Shown piece by piece: positions 9,977 to 18,296 of a stretch of 64,000 bases of DNA. The position numbers and the translations under genes were made by a program. Numbering within the stretch: position 1 is the first letter of the stretch; the number at the start of each line of letters is the position of its first letter. The notes beneath the pieces are model-generated. The model was not told the DNA's origin. It did not search any database and was given only the letters and a program-made list of their open reading frames with translations. The DNA is from Beijerinckia sp. 28-YEA-48 (lineage in GTDB: Bacteria; Pseudomonadota; Alphaproteobacteria; Rhizobiales; Beijerinckiaceae), in assembly GCF_900104955.1 (NCBI RefSeq), contig NZ_FNSI01000001.1:4436001-4500000 (forward strand), written 5' to 3'.

Positions 9977-10597
9977 CTATTTCCTCTTCTCGGTTGTCAG
10001 GTTCATTTCAAAGCCGCGCGCCACCAAGGCTTCAGCGGCATGATCGGCCAGGCGCAGAACATCGCTGAGGAAAGGCGCCAGAAGACGCAGCGGCGGCCGC
10101 CGACCAGTGCGGGCGCGCCAGGCTTCCTCTCGCTTGTTCCATTCGCTCATGATCACCGGAATGAAGCGCAGCATCAGAGCGACCGCGAGCGCCAGCCGGC
10201 GCTCGTCGAGCCCGAGCGGGCGCAGCAGCCTGAATAAAGGCTGCAACGCATCCATCATGGCGAGCATCGGCGTCGTCGCGGTGACGAGATCGGCGAGCGC
10301 GATCATCGCCACCAGACGCAACAATGTGGCGAGCGCCATCTCCCAGCCCGACGTATAAATTTGCAGAAGAGCAATGCCGATCAGGAAGGGCGCCAGTGGA
10401 CGATAGAGTTTCAGGCGCGCGCCAGCGGCGGAAATGGTGAAGACATAGAGAGCAAGAATAACCACACAAGCGACGAGGAGCGGCGGCCACTGGCTCATCC
10501 AGCCAAGCAAAATCGAAGTGACCGCCAGAACGGCGAGCTTAGGACCGGCGTTGATCCGATGCAGCCAGGTCTGCTGAGCCACATGCGGCGCGATCAT
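9977..10597 (-). CDS. bioN: Biotin ECF transporter transmembrane subunit BioN
   Basis: BioN is the T component that couples BioY to the BioM ATPase. The 206-residue protein has several hydrophobic helices (for example LAVLAVTSILLGW and LLVACVVILALYVF) and the cytoplasmic ATPase-coupling helices with Ala-Arg-Gly signatures expected of EcfT proteins, visible as EAWRARTGRRPP near residue 157 and AEALVARGFE near 189. The ATG at 10597 overlaps the bioM stop as ATGA. A longer frame exists upstream but it would run into bioM, so the coupled ATG is preferred. Confidence 0.93.
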   Translation of the reverse strand: MIAPHVAQQTWLHRINAGPKLAVLAVTSILLGWMSQWPPLLVACVVILALYVFTISAAGARLKLYRPLAPFLIGIALLQIYTSGWEMALATLLRLVAMIALADLVTATTPMLAMMDALQPLFRLLRPLGLDERRLALAVALMLRFIPVIMSEWNKREEAWRARTGRRPPLRLLAPFLSDVLRLADHAAEALVARGFEMNLTTEKRK

Positions 10598-11286
10598 GCG
10601 ATGGCCTGCGCGTCGCAATGGGCGCGATAGGCCCGCAACACAGTCTCGGGTGTGCCATCGCCGGCGATCTGTCCATCATCGAGCCAGACGATCCGGTCGA
10701 AATCCTGCATGGCGTCGAGATCGTGGCTCGCCATGACGATCTGCTGCGGCAAATTGAACAACAGCCGCAGGAACATGTTGCGGGCCCGGAGATCAAGGCT
10801 CGAGAACGGTTCGTCGAGCAGGACCAGCGCCGGCTCGCAGACGAGAATGGCGAGAATGCACAAATGCTGCTTCTGGCCGTCGGACAGTTCGGCAACTGAG
10901 CGTTCGCACCAATCGGCGCAATTGTGACGTAGCAGAAAGGCGCGCGCCGCCGCCGTCGCTTCAGCCGGCCCCATGCCGCGCTCGCGCAGGCCAAAGGCGA
11001 TTTCCTCAAGACTGGTTGGGAAAACGATCTGATGCTCGGGATTTTGAAAAATGAACCCGACACTGCGCGGCAATTGCGCTCGGCTGGCTTTCGTTTCCAG
11101 ACCATGCACGGTCACGTGGCCCTGGTCGGGCAGCAGGAGCCCATTGAACAGCCGCAGCAGCGAGCTTTTGCCGGCGCCGTTGACACCGATCAGGCCAATG
11201 CGGCGCTCGTCGAGTTGCAAACTCAATTGATGCAGCACAGGGCGGCCATTGCGCGCCAGCGTTACATCCTTCACGTCAATGGTCAT
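10594..11286 (-). CDS. bioM: Biotin ECF transporter ATPase subunit BioM
   Basis: BioM is the ABC ATPase that powers biotin import with BioN and BioY. The 230 residues hold a Walker A motif GVNGAGKSSLLRL near residue 38, a Q-loop in FQNPEHQIVFPTS near 79, the signature ELSDGQKQ near 136 (a D in place of the usual second G-type position, common in EcfA proteins), a Walker B PALVLLDEPFSSLD near 158, and a switch His in MASHDLD near 190. The start ATG at 11286 gives the normal N-terminus MTIDVKDVTL; an in-frame extension of 28 codons upstream lacks domain character. It is the first gene of the operon, 19 bases downstream of a 20-base palindrome. Confidence 0.94.
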   Translation of the reverse strand: MTIDVKDVTLARNGRPVLHQLSLQLDERRIGLIGVNGAGKSSLLRLFNGLLLPDQGHVTVHGLETKASRAQLPRSVGFIFQNPEHQIVFPTSLEEIAFGLRERGMGPAEATAAARAFLLRHNCADWCERSVAELSDGQKQHLCILAILVCEPALVLLDEPFSSLDLRARNMFLRLLFNLPQQIVMASHDLDAMQDFDRIVWLDDGQIAGDGTPETVLRAYRAHCDAQAIA

Positions 11287-11304
11287 GTGCCGGGTCGCGC
11301 CGCC

Positions 11305-11324
11305 TGAATATGCTGCTGTATTCA
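11305..11324. promoter_or_regulatory. Palindrome upstream of bioM, candidate operator
   Basis: TGAATA at 11305-11310 and TATTCA at 11319-11324 form a perfect inverted repeat separated by eight bases (TGCTGCTG), 19 bases upstream of the bioM start. The size and symmetry suit a dimeric repressor. It does not match the BioR TTATMKATAA consensus known in Rhizobiales nor a long BirA-type site, so the regulator is unknown and the role is only inferred. Confidence 0.35.
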
Positions 11325-11486
11325 CAGCTGCGCGCCCTTCTATCAAGCTGGATGCCGCAGCGCAAAACAACTCGGGGCGGTGGTCCGGGGAACTTTATTT
11401 TCGAGAACTTGTTTCACCTGACGGGGCATGTATGGATTTCCCAATATCAATTTCCAAAGGGCGATCGGCCCAAATGCGAGGAAACC

Positions 11487-12464
11487 ATGCTGGCTGGCTG
11501 GTATGAACGTTGTGGTCCGGCCGATGAGGTGATTTCCGTCGGCGAGATCGAAAAGCCGCTCGCCGGTCCGGGCGAAGTGCTTGTCCGCGTTCATGCCTCC
11601 GGCATCAATCCGTCCGACTACAAGCGCCGCGCCAACGTAAAGGCCGGCATGGAATTCCCACGCATCGTGCCGCATTCGGATGGCGCCGGCACCGTGGCGG
11701 CGCTCGGCCCTGGCGTCAGCAATTATCGCGTCGGCGACCGGGTGTGGATGTTCAACGCGCAATGGGCCCGGCCGATGGGCTCGGCGGCGGAATTCGTCAG
11801 CCTGCCTGCCACGCTGATCCGGCCGCTGCCGAACTGCGTCAGTTTCGAGGAAGGCGCGTGCCTGGGCATTCCAGCCATGACCGCCTATCATGCGATTTTC
11901 CGCGACGGCCCGGTGAAGGGGCAAACCATCTATGTACCGGCGGCGACAGGCCGTGTCGGCGCCTATGCCATTCAATTCGCTCGCTGGGGCGGCGCCCGCG
12001 TGATCGCCAGCACCGGATCGCGCGACAAGATGGATGCGATCAAAGCACTTGGCGCCGATGTGGTTCTCGACCGCAACAGCGATCTGTCGAAAAGCATTCT
12101 AGAGCATGCGGATGGGCGCGGCGTCGACCGCGTCATCGAGATCGATTTCGGCCATCAGATCGGCTTTGACGAGCAAATCGTGGCTGAAGGCGGCACGATC
12201 GTATCATATGGCGCGGCCGCGCCCGGAAAAGCCGAGATCACGCTGTCTCCCAGGCGCGCGCGCAACATGTCGGTGCATTTCATCTTCGTCTATATGTTGT
12301 CGGATGCACAGAAGCAGACGACCTGCGATGGCATTCTGCAGGCGATCCGCGACAAGGCCTTGCGCCACCGGATCGCCGGCACGGTGCCGCTGATGGATCT
12401 GGCGCGCGCCCATCGCGAGGCGGAAAGCCAGGCGGGCACCGGCCATATGGTCGTCACTCTGTAA
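11487..12464 (+). CDS. Zinc-type alcohol dehydrogenase-like / NADPH:quinone reductase family oxidoreductase
   Basis: A 325-residue medium-chain dehydrogenase/reductase of the quinone-reductase branch. A GroES-like N-terminal half carries GEVLVRVHASGINPSDYK (about residues 31-48) and the nucleotide-binding half a glycine motif in AATGRVGAYAIQFARWGGARVIAS near 150-173. No structural or catalytic zinc cysteine cluster is visible, as expected of the quinone-reductase class. The ATG at 11487 follows a GAGGA ribosome site; upstream codons are not conserved in character. It is divergent from the biotin operon and ends ten bases before the YqaA-type gene, so the two may be co-transcribed. The physiological substrate is not predictable. 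Confidence 0.88.
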   Translation: MLAGWYERCGPADEVISVGEIEKPLAGPGEVLVRVHASGINPSDYKRRANVKAGMEFPRIVPHSDGAGTVAALGPGVSNYRVGDRVWMFNAQWARPMGSAAEFVSLPATLIRPLPNCVSFEEGACLGIPAMTAYHAIFRDGPVKGQTIYVPAATGRVGAYAIQFARWGGARVIASTGSRDKMDAIKALGADVVLDRNSDLSKSILEHADGRGVDRVIEIDFGHQIGFDEQIVAEGGTIVSYGAAAPGKAEITLSPRRARNMSVHFIFVYMLSDAQKQTTCDGILQAIRDKALRHRIAGTVPLMDLARAHREAESQAGTGHMVVTL

Positions 12465-12474
12465 CAACGACCCA

Positions 12475-12909
12475 ATGATCGCTGGTGTTTACGCGACTTT
12501 GTTCGCCACGGCCTTCCTGGCCGCGACCATCCTGCCGTTCTCTTCCGAACTGGTGCTGGTCGGATATTTGGCCACGAGCGACCGGCCTTGGGCGATGCTG
12601 ATCGCCGTGGCCAGCCTCGGCAATGTGCTGGGATCGATCACCAATTGGGCGCTGGGACGCGGGCTCAATCTGTTTCGCGAGCGGCGCTGGTTTCCTGTTG
12701 ATGCCCGTGCGCTGGCCCGCGCCGAGCGCTGGTATCACCGCTATGGCCGCTGGTCCTTGCTGTTGAGCTGGGTGCCGATCATTGGCGATCCCCTGACGGT
12801 GATCGCAGGCTTTCTGCGCGAGCCGCTGTGGATTTTCATTTTGATCGTCGGCGTGGTGAAAGTGGCGCGCTATTTGGTAGTGGCGGCGGCTGTGGCGGGG
12901 TTTGTTTGA
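12475..12909 (+). CDS. YqaA family membrane protein (DedA/SNARE-associated fold)
   Basis: A 144-residue inner-membrane protein with about four hydrophobic segments: residues 3-20, 35-55 (LIAVASLGNVLGSITNW), 94-112 and 119-142. The segment LPFSSELVLVGYLATSD and the later GRWSLLLSWVPIIGDPLTVIAGFLR, here cited by its core WVPIIGDPLTV, match the YqaA branch of the VTT/DedA superfamily, whose members are implicated in membrane lipid handling. Its exact role is unknown. The start ATG at 12475 lies ten bases after the dehydrogenase stop; no strong ribosome site is visible, consistent with coupling to the upstream gene. Confidence 0.82.
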   Translation: MIAGVYATLFATAFLAATILPFSSELVLVGYLATSDRPWAMLIAVASLGNVLGSITNWALGRGLNLFRERRWFPVDARALARAERWYHRYGRWSLLLSWVPIIGDPLTVIAGFLREPLWIFILIVGVVKVARYLVVAAAVAGFV

Positions 12910-12923
12910 GCGAACACCGTTGG

Positions 12924-13083
12924 TGTCATCCCGGACCCCAAAGGCGATCCGGGATCCTGTGTGTTTGGGATGTGGTAGAGATTTTAAAAGTGGTTGCGGC
13001 GTAGACATAAACTACAATGGCAAGCAACGTATCGCTCGCCCTGGATCCCGGATCACTTGCTGCGCAAGTGTCCAGGATGACAC
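12924..13083. repeat. Family C intergenic palindrome, copy C1
   Basis: The element opens with GTGTCATCCCGGA and closes with TCCAGGATGACAC, so the whole unit can fold back on itself. The right end contains the internal hairpin CACTTGC-TGC-GCAAGTG. Related units occur at 14681, 29784, 55531, 56961 and 58258. Here it lies between the convergent 3' ends of yqaA and the aldolase gene. Confidence 0.75.
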
Positions 13084-13095
13084 GAGGGTGCGAGA

Positions 13096-13800
13096 CTAAC
13101 CTCGCAGCTGCCGGCGCGCCTTGCGCACCAGATAATCGAAGTTGATCTTGTGCTGTTCCGGCCGGCAGATCTTGTCGTGCAGACGCATGATGTCGTCGCG
13201 CGGAAATTCGGCGCCGACCGAACCGGTGGATTCGGCGAGGATCTGAATCTGCGCCGCGTTTTCCAGCATGATCGTCAGAATCACGCATTCCTCCAAAGTA
13301 CCGCCAACGGTTGCGACGCCATGGTTTTTCAGGAAAGCGGCTTTGGTGCCACCAAGCGCTTTGGCGACGCCGGCACCCATGTCCTTGGAGCGAATGAGGT
13401 CGATCGTGTCGCGGTAGACGCCGATGCCGTCGGCGAAGACGGCGCTCGGCTGGCTGATCATGCGCAGGGGCCGATCGGTGGCCGACAGGGCGACCGCATG
13501 GGTGGGATGAGCATGGATGACCGAATGCACATCGGGCCGGATGCGGAAGATTTCGGAATGAATATAGACTTCGCTGTGGCGCGGACCACCGCCGGCGATC
13601 TTCTCACCTTCGATGTTGCAGGTGACGATATTGTCCATCGTCATCTCGTCGAAACCGAAACTATGCGGCTTCATATAGAAGAGTTCCGTCTCGCCCGGCA
13701 CGCGGATGGACACATGCCCACGCGTGAAATCGCCGAGGCCGGCGGCCTCGAGCACCAGGCCCGCATCGATCAGTTTCTGTTTAGCTTCGTCCTTGGTCAT
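13096..13800 (-). CDS. Class II aldolase/adducin family protein
   Basis: A 234-residue class II aldolase/adducin-fold protein, related to L-fuculose-phosphate aldolase and L-ribulose-phosphate 4-epimerase. The zinc-binding histidines are visible in VIHAHPTHAVAL near residues 92-103 and in FLKNHGVATVG near 158, and the catalytic acid is expected near RHSEVYIHSEIF around residue 74. The N-terminal GLGDFTRGHVSIRVPG carries the phosphate-binding region typical of the family. The ATG at 13800 has an excellent GGAGGAAA ribosome site, so the longer upstream reading is rejected. It stands alone. The substrate, a sugar phosphate or hydroxy-acid derivative, cannot be assigned. Confidence 0.88.
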   Translation of the reverse strand: MTKDEAKQKLIDAGLVLEAAGLGDFTRGHVSIRVPGETELFYMKPHSFGFDEMTMDNIVTCNIEGEKIAGGGPRHSEVYIHSEIFRIRPDVHSVIHAHPTHAVALSATDRPLRMISQPSAVFADGIGVYRDTIDLIRSKDMGAGVAKALGGTKAAFLKNHGVATVGGTLEECVILTIMLENAAQIQILAESTGSVGAEFPRDDIMRLHDKICRPEQHKINFDYLVRKARRQLRG

Positions 13801-13922
13801 TGTTTCCTCCGGCTCCGTGATCGGCCTTACCACCGCTGGTGAACGATTTGGCGGCGCGTTGCAACCCGGCTGGAGCGATCAACTGGTTTTCTTCTGGTGC
13901 ATGGAATGTTCTTTTGTTCTTC

Positions 13923-13998
13923 TTATCCATTTGAAATAGATGATAAATATTTGCAGTTATCCACCTGATATACGCCCTTTTTCCAGAGCTTATGCAGA
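13923..13998 (+). promoter_or_regulatory. Three DnaA-box-like 9-mers in an AT-rich divergent promoter
   Basis: TTATCCATT (13923), TTATCCACC (13957) and TTATGCAGA (13990) lie in the same orientation at 33-34 base spacing, with AT-rich sequence between the first two. Against TTATNCACA they match 7, 8 and 8 of 9 positions. The region separates the aldolase gene from the DUF1993 gene. It could be a DnaA-responsive control region; calling it an origin would be unsupported. Confidence 0.3.
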
Positions 13999-14080
13999 GG
14001 CTTGTTCCGTCTCGCCGCCGGCTTGCTTTCGGCTGTAAATCCGAGGCAATGTCGCCGCGATTTGGCCGGGAGGAACAACA

Positions 14081-14608
14081 ATGACAATCTCACTTTACGA
14101 GGCATCGGTGCCTGTCTTCACGCAGCTGCTCACCGGCGTCTCGGCCCTGCTCGACAAGCTGTGCGAACAGGCGGCGGCAAAGAAAATCGACCCGGCGCTT
14201 TTCCTCAACGAGCGGCTCTATCCCAATATGTTCACCTATGGCCGGCAGATGCAGGCCATGTGCGACTGGGCCAACAACACCACCGCTTGGCTCGCCGGCA
14301 TCGATCCGCCCAAATTCGCTAATGACGAGAGGACGATCGCCGACTGGAAGGGACGCATCAAGCGGACGCTCGACTTCATCGGCACGGTCGACGCCAATGC
14401 GATGAACGGCGCCGAGGACAAGGACATCGTCTATCCGGCGGCCGGTGGCACCCGTCATATGAAGGGCAAGGATTTTCTGCTGCATCAGGCGCTGCCTCAG
14501 TTTTATTTTCACGTCACGATCGCCTATGCGATTTTGCGGGCCCGCGGGATCGACTGCGGCAAGCGCGATTTCGTCGGCCCGATCCCGCGCATGACCCAGC
14601 TCACGTAA
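14081..14608 (+). CDS. DUF1993 family protein
   Basis: A 175-residue soluble helical protein of the DUF1993 family, seen from the opening SLYEASVPVFTQLLTGVSALLDK, cited here by VPVFTQLL, the central RLYPNMFTYGRQMQAMCDWA cited by PNMFTYGRQMQ (about residues 47-57), and the tail DFLLHQALPQFYFHVTIAYAILR cited by LPQFYFHVTIAY. The family has a DinB-like four-helix arrangement and no defined function. The ATG at 14081 follows a GGGAGGAA ribosome site, and there is a 280-base promoter region upstream holding three DnaA-box-like 9-mers. The gene is followed by RidA in the same direction across a 166-base gap containing a half-copy repeat. Confidence 0.83.
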   Translation: MTISLYEASVPVFTQLLTGVSALLDKLCEQAAAKKIDPALFLNERLYPNMFTYGRQMQAMCDWANNTTAWLAGIDPPKFANDERTIADWKGRIKRTLDFIGTVDANAMNGAEDKDIVYPAAGGTRHMKGKDFLLHQALPQFYFHVTIAYAILRARGIDCGKRDFVGPIPRMTQLT

Positions 14609-14680
14609 GCGCAGATTAAACCCTGAAAAATGTGAGCCCGGTTCACTAGCGAACCATTGGCTCGCGCTGTACCACACGCC

Positions 14681-14722
14681 CCTGGATTCCCGCTCGCGCT
14701 TATGGCGCGTCGGGAATGACAC
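14681..14722. repeat. Family C palindrome, partial copy C6
   Basis: Only the right half of the family C unit is recognisable: CTGGATTCCCG then a hairpin-like CGCGCTTATGGCGCG and the terminal CGGGAATGACAC. It sits between the DUF1993 gene and ridA. Confidence 0.5.
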
Positions 14723-14774
14723 CAAGAAATTTCCAAGCGGCTGAACCGTTCACCCAAAGCAAAAGGATCAAGTC

Positions 14775-15125
14775 ATGATTAAGCGTATCGAATCTGGCGC
14801 GCGTATGAGCAAGGCCGTGGTTCACGGCAACACGGTCTATCTGGCCGGCCAGGTCGCCGACAAAGCCAAGGGCAAGAGCGTCGGCGAACAGACGACCGAG
14901 ATTCTGTCGATCATCGATGGGCTTTTGGAAAAGGCCGGCACCGACAAGACGAAGATCCTCTCCGTCAACATCTGGCTGACCGATATGTCGACCTTCGGCG
15001 AGATGAACGCCGTGTGGGACACGTGGGTTGTCGCTGGCCAGACACCGGCTCGCGCGACGGTGGAATCGAAGCTCGCCGCCCCCGACTACAAGGTCGAGAT
15101 CGCGGTCATCGCCGCCATCGCGTAA
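14775..15125 (+). CDS. RidA family enamine/imine deaminase-like protein
   Basis: A 116-residue protein of the RidA/YjgF/UK114 superfamily, which typically hydrolyses reactive enamines released by PLP enzymes and works as a trimer. The chain contains the conserved start KRIESGARMSKAVVHGNTVYLAGQVAD (core NTVYLAGQVA near residue 20) and the substrate-binding Arg in TPARATVESKLA near residue 95, followed by VEIAVIAAIA. The ATG at 14775 follows an AAAGGATC ribosome site. The gene ends four bases before the convergent MoeB/ThiF gene. Subfamily is not certain, and members lacking strong deaminase activity exist. Confidence 0.9.
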   Translation: MIKRIESGARMSKAVVHGNTVYLAGQVADKAKGKSVGEQTTEILSIIDGLLEKAGTDKTKILSVNIWLTDMSTFGEMNAVWDTWVVAGQTPARATVESKLAAPDYKVEIAVIAAIA

Positions 15126-15128
15126 AGA

Positions 15129-15938
15129 TCAGATGGGACCGGCCTTTTCGCCATTGAGCGGATTGGCCGGATCCCATTCGTACTGCATGGTCTCGAAGCG
15201 CATAGACCAGGCATCGACCAGCAGAAAGCGGCCGATAAGGGCATCCCCGAAGCCGACGATCTGGCGCACAACTTCCATCGCCATCATCGCGCCCATCGTA
15301 CCGGTCAGCGCGCCGAGAACGCCCGCTTCCGAACAGGTCGGCACCGTGCCCGCCGGCGGCGGCTCGGGAAACAGACAGCGATAGGTCGGATTGGGCTTGC
15401 CATCTTCGCCGCGCTCGAACGGACGCAGGGTCGTCAGCGAGCCATCGAACACGCCAACCGCCGCCGTGACCAGCGGCTTGCCCTCGAAAAAGCAGGCATC
15501 GGACACCGCATAGCGCGTGTCGAAATTGTCCGAGCCATCGGCGATCACATCATAATCGCGCACCAGCGCCCGCGCGTTCTCCACATTCAGCCGCACCACG
15601 TGCGACACGAAGGCGACGTGCGGATTGAGACGGCCGACCGCATCGCGCGCACTGTCGAGCTTCAAGCGACCGACATCGGCGGTGTTGTGGATCACCTGGC
15701 GCTGCAGATTGGAGAGCGCGACGGTGTCATCATCGACGACGCCGATTGTGCCAACACCGGCAGCGGCGAGATATTGAATGAGGGGGGAGCCCAGGGCGCC
15801 CGCGCCGATGACCAGAACACGCGCGCTTTTAAGCTTCTGCTGGCCTGGACCACCGATGCCGCGCAGCACGATATGGCGCGCATAGCGTTCGATTTCCTCT
15901 TCGTTCAATTTTTCAGGCTGTGTCATGGCCGCAAACAC
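15129..15938 (-). CDS. moeB: HesA/MoeB/ThiF family adenylyltransferase
   Basis: A 269-residue E1-like enzyme that adenylates the C-terminus of a small ubiquitin-like sulfur carrier, MoaD in molybdopterin synthesis or ThiS in thiamine synthesis. The opening EEIERYARHIVLRGIGG and the nucleotide-binding VLVIGAGALGSPLIQYLA are diagnostic, followed by DDDTVALSNLQRQ and the active-site region VPTCSEAGVLGAL near residue 200. The paired CxxC zinc motif of E. coli MoeB is not fully present. The GTG at 15938 has an AGGGGAG ribosome site seven bases upstream; the ATG at 15926 is possible but would be too far from it. The name moeB is used loosely. Confidence 0.85.
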   Translation of the reverse strand: MFAAMTQPEKLNEEEIERYARHIVLRGIGGPGQQKLKSARVLVIGAGALGSPLIQYLAAAGVGTIGVVDDDTVALSNLQRQVIHNTADVGRLKLDSARDAVGRLNPHVAFVSHVVRLNVENARALVRDYDVIADGSDNFDTRYAVSDACFFEGKPLVTAAVGVFDGSLTTLRPFERGEDGKPNPTYRCLFPEPPPAGTVPTCSEAGVLGALTGTMGAMMAMEVVRQIVGFGDALIGRFLLVDAWSMRFETMQYEWDPANPLNGEKAGPI

Positions 15939-16004
15939 TCAGCTACTCCCCTGCCGTCATCATACGCTTCCCGCAGGGCGTGATCTCGTTTAGAGCAGGC
16001 AACC

Positions 16005-16679
16005 ATGTTCAGAACGCTCCTTCTTCTGCAAGTCGCGGCTATCGCATTGGTCGCTCTGGTTTTTGGCCTATGGCCGCAGCTCGATCTCGATGCGGCCCGC
16101 GCCTTTGTCGGCAGCGACGGACTGTTCATCGGCGCGACACGGGCCGGCGTTGCATTGCGCTATGTGTTTTATGTGGCGCCGCTGGCGCTGGCGATCATTC
16201 TGCTGCTGCTGTGGCTGATCGCCAAGCGGCGCACGCTGCGCTGGCCGGTGCCCAGCAATAAAGCGATGGCCTTCATGGTCATCTGCCTGGCGCTGGGACC
16301 AGGGCTTCTGACCAATGTCATCCTCAAGGAACATTCGCACCGTCCCAGACCGTTCCATGTGGCCGAGGTCAACAAGGGCGGCATCTGGCCGTTCCGGCCC
16401 TGGTACAAATTCGACGGCCAATGCCAGAGCAATTGCTCCTTCGTCTCCGGCGAGGCCTCATCCTCCATGTGGACCCTGGCGCCGGCGCTGATGGCGCCGC
16501 CGCCCTTCCAGGCCGCCGCCATTGTCGGGTCGATCATCCTGACCATCGCCACTGGCTTGTGGCGCATGGCGCTCGGCGGCCATTTCCTGTCCGACGTCCT
16601 GCTCGGCGCCTTGCTGACCAGCCTGCTGATCACCCTGGTCTATGGAGCGATGTTTCGCCGCCGGCCGCCGCCCGCTTAA
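16005..16679 (+). CDS. PAP2 family membrane phosphatase
   Basis: A 224-residue integral membrane phosphatase of the PAP2/LpxE type with about five or six membrane segments. The three family motifs are present: KEHSHRPRPF near residue 109, FVSGEAS near 147 and WRMALGGHFLSDV near 187. In the middle motif the usual His of SGH is replaced by Glu, as I recall for lipid A phosphatase-like members, so dephosphorylation of lipid A or another phospholipid in the periplasm is plausible. It is divergent from moeB, with a 66-base gap. There is no gene context that narrows the substrate. Confidence 0.85.
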   Translation: MFRTLLLLQVAAIALVALVFGLWPQLDLDAARAFVGSDGLFIGATRAGVALRYVFYVAPLALAIILLLLWLIAKRRTLRWPVPSNKAMAFMVICLALGPGLLTNVILKEHSHRPRPFHVAEVNKGGIWPFRPWYKFDGQCQSNCSFVSGEASSSMWTLAPALMAPPPFQAAAIVGSIILTIATGLWRMALGGHFLSDVLLGALLTSLLITLVYGAMFRRRPPPA

Positions 16680-16803
16680 GGCCAGTTTCGGGTCTATCCG
16701 CCCCTTGCGCCCGCCCCGCGCCTTACTATAGTCCCGGCCGATCCAAATCCGCCGCGCGCGAGCCTTCGTTTTTGCGCGACCGTTTCCAGAGAGTTTGCAG
16801 CCC

Positions 16804-18042
16804 ATGTCGAAGCCCAAGTCCGATATCAAGCGCGTCGTGCTCGCCTATTCCGGTGGCCTCGACACCTCGATCATCCTGAAATGGCTTCAGACCGAATATG
16901 GCTGCGAGGTCGTGACCTTCACCGCCGACCTCGGCCAGGGCGAGGAGCTGGAACCAGCCCGCCAGAAGGCGCTGCTGCTCGGCATCAAGCCGGAAAACAT
17001 CTTCATCGAGGATCTGCGCGAAGAATTCGTGCGCGACTATGTGTTCCCGATGTTCCGCGCCAATGCCCAGTATGAAGGGCTCTATCTGCTCGGCACCTCG
17101 ATCGCCCGGCCGCTGATCGCCAAGAAACAGATCGAAATCGCCCGCAAGGTCGGCGCCGATGCGGTCTGCCATGGCGCCACCGGCAAGGGTAACGACCAGG
17201 TGCGCTTCGAGCTTGGCTATTATGCGCTGGAGCCGGATATCAAGGTCATCGCGCCGTGGCGCGAATGGGACCTGACGTCGCGCACGGCCCTGCTCGCCTT
17301 CGCCGAAAAGAACCAGATTCCCATTGCCAAGGACAAGCGTGGCGAGGCGCCGTTCTCAGTCGACGCCAATCTGCTGCACGCCTCCTCAGAGGGCAAAGTG
17401 CTGGAAGATCCGGCCCTGGAAACGCCGGATTACGTCTATTCCCGCACGATCGACCCGGAAAAGGCGCCCGATCAGGCGACTTACATCACGATCGACTTCG
17501 AAAAGGGCGATCCGGTCGCCATCGACGGCCAGAAAATGTCGCCGGCGACCCTGCTGACGCGTCTGAACGAACTCGGCCGGGCCAATGGCATTGGCCGGCT
17601 CGATCTGGTCGAAAACCGCTTCGTCGGCATGAAGTCGCGCGGCATGTATGAGACGCCGGGCGGCACGATCCTCTATTTCGCCCATCGCGGCATCGAATCG
17701 CTGACGCTCGACCGTGGCGCGGCCCATCTCAAGGATGAGCTAATGCCGAAATATGCCGAGCTGATCTACAACGGCTTCTGGTTCTCGCCGGAGCGCGAGA
17801 TGCTGCAGGCCTTGATCGATCGCAGCCAGGAATTCGTCACCGGCCGGGTCCGCCTGAAACTGTACAAAGGCAGCGCCTGGGTTGTCGGCCGCGAAAGCAA
17901 GTATTCCTTGTATGATCAGGATCTTGTGACCTTCGAAGAGGGTGCGGCGGCCTATGATCACCGAGATGCGGCGGGCTTCATCAAGCTGAACGCGCTGCGC
18001 CTGCGGACCCTGGAGAAGCGTAACCGCAAGACGAAGGGCTAG
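16804..18042 (+). CDS. argG: Argininosuccinate synthase
   Basis: ArgG condenses citrulline and aspartate with ATP to argininosuccinate, the penultimate step of arginine synthesis. The 412 residues begin with the PP-loop [17 protein letters not shown] near residues 11-27, then [32 protein letters not shown] and [18 protein letters not shown], all typical of the type I enzyme. The ATG at 16804 follows an AGAGAG ribosome site; an in-frame TTG three codons earlier is less likely. Length is normal. It is a single-gene unit; the stop is followed by a decayed family A repeat and then typA. Confidence 0.97.
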   Translation: MSKPKSDIKRVVLAYSGGLDTSIILKWLQTEYGCEVVTFTADLGQGEELEPARQKALLLGIKPENIFIEDLREEFVRDYVFPMFRANAQYEGLYLLGTSIARPLIAKKQIEIARKVGADAVCHGATGKGNDQVRFELGYYALEPDIKVIAPWREWDLTSRTALLAFAEKNQIPIAKDKRGEAPFSVDANLLHASSEGKVLEDPALETPDYVYSRTIDPEKAPDQATYITIDFEKGDPVAIDGQKMSPATLLTRLNELGRANGIGRLDLVENRFVGMKSRGMYETPGGTILYFAHRGIESLTLDRGAAHLKDELMPKYAELIYNGFWFSPEREMLQALIDRSQEFVTGRVRLKLYKGSAWVVGRESKYSLYDQDLVTFEEGAAAYDHRDAAGFIKLNALRLRTLEKRNRKTKG

Positions 18043-18050
18043 CCGCTAAG

Positions 18051-18130
18051 CTGCGTTTCTTTCAAAACGCGTTTTTGCCCCCTAGGTCTTTGTTATGACG
18101 TGTCTTTGCGATGCTAGGCATCGTCAAGCT
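18051..18130 (+). repeat. Family A two-hairpin repeat, decayed copy A4
   Basis: GCGTTT and AAACGC (18053-18058, 18065-18070) make a short first hairpin, followed by AGGTCTTTGTT, a one-base variant of the central box (GACGTGTC, 18097-18104), and a second hairpin CGATG-CTAGG-CATCG (18109-18123). The order and spacing match the copy at 4604 although the arms have diverged. Confidence 0.5.
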
Positions 18131-18296
18131 GTGCAATGCCGTGACTTCTTTTTGCGGCACTGCACTCTTTCGCGTTCCCAAAGCCGCTAATTTCGTATAT
18201 GGGAAGCCGCGTCCGCGTTGCGCCAAGCCTCGCGGCGCGTCCGTTTTCGCGCGTTCGGCGCTGAAGAGCGGCCTCTCCAACGAGATCACACGACCT

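Noticed and set aside
9405-11600. A BioR operator in the biotin operon
   Set aside because: No TTATMKATAA-like sequence is present upstream of bioM or between the genes.
13923-13998. A chromosomal replication origin
   Set aside because: Three near-matches to a DnaA box are too few, no strand-skew calculation was possible, and the flanking genes are not origin-associated.
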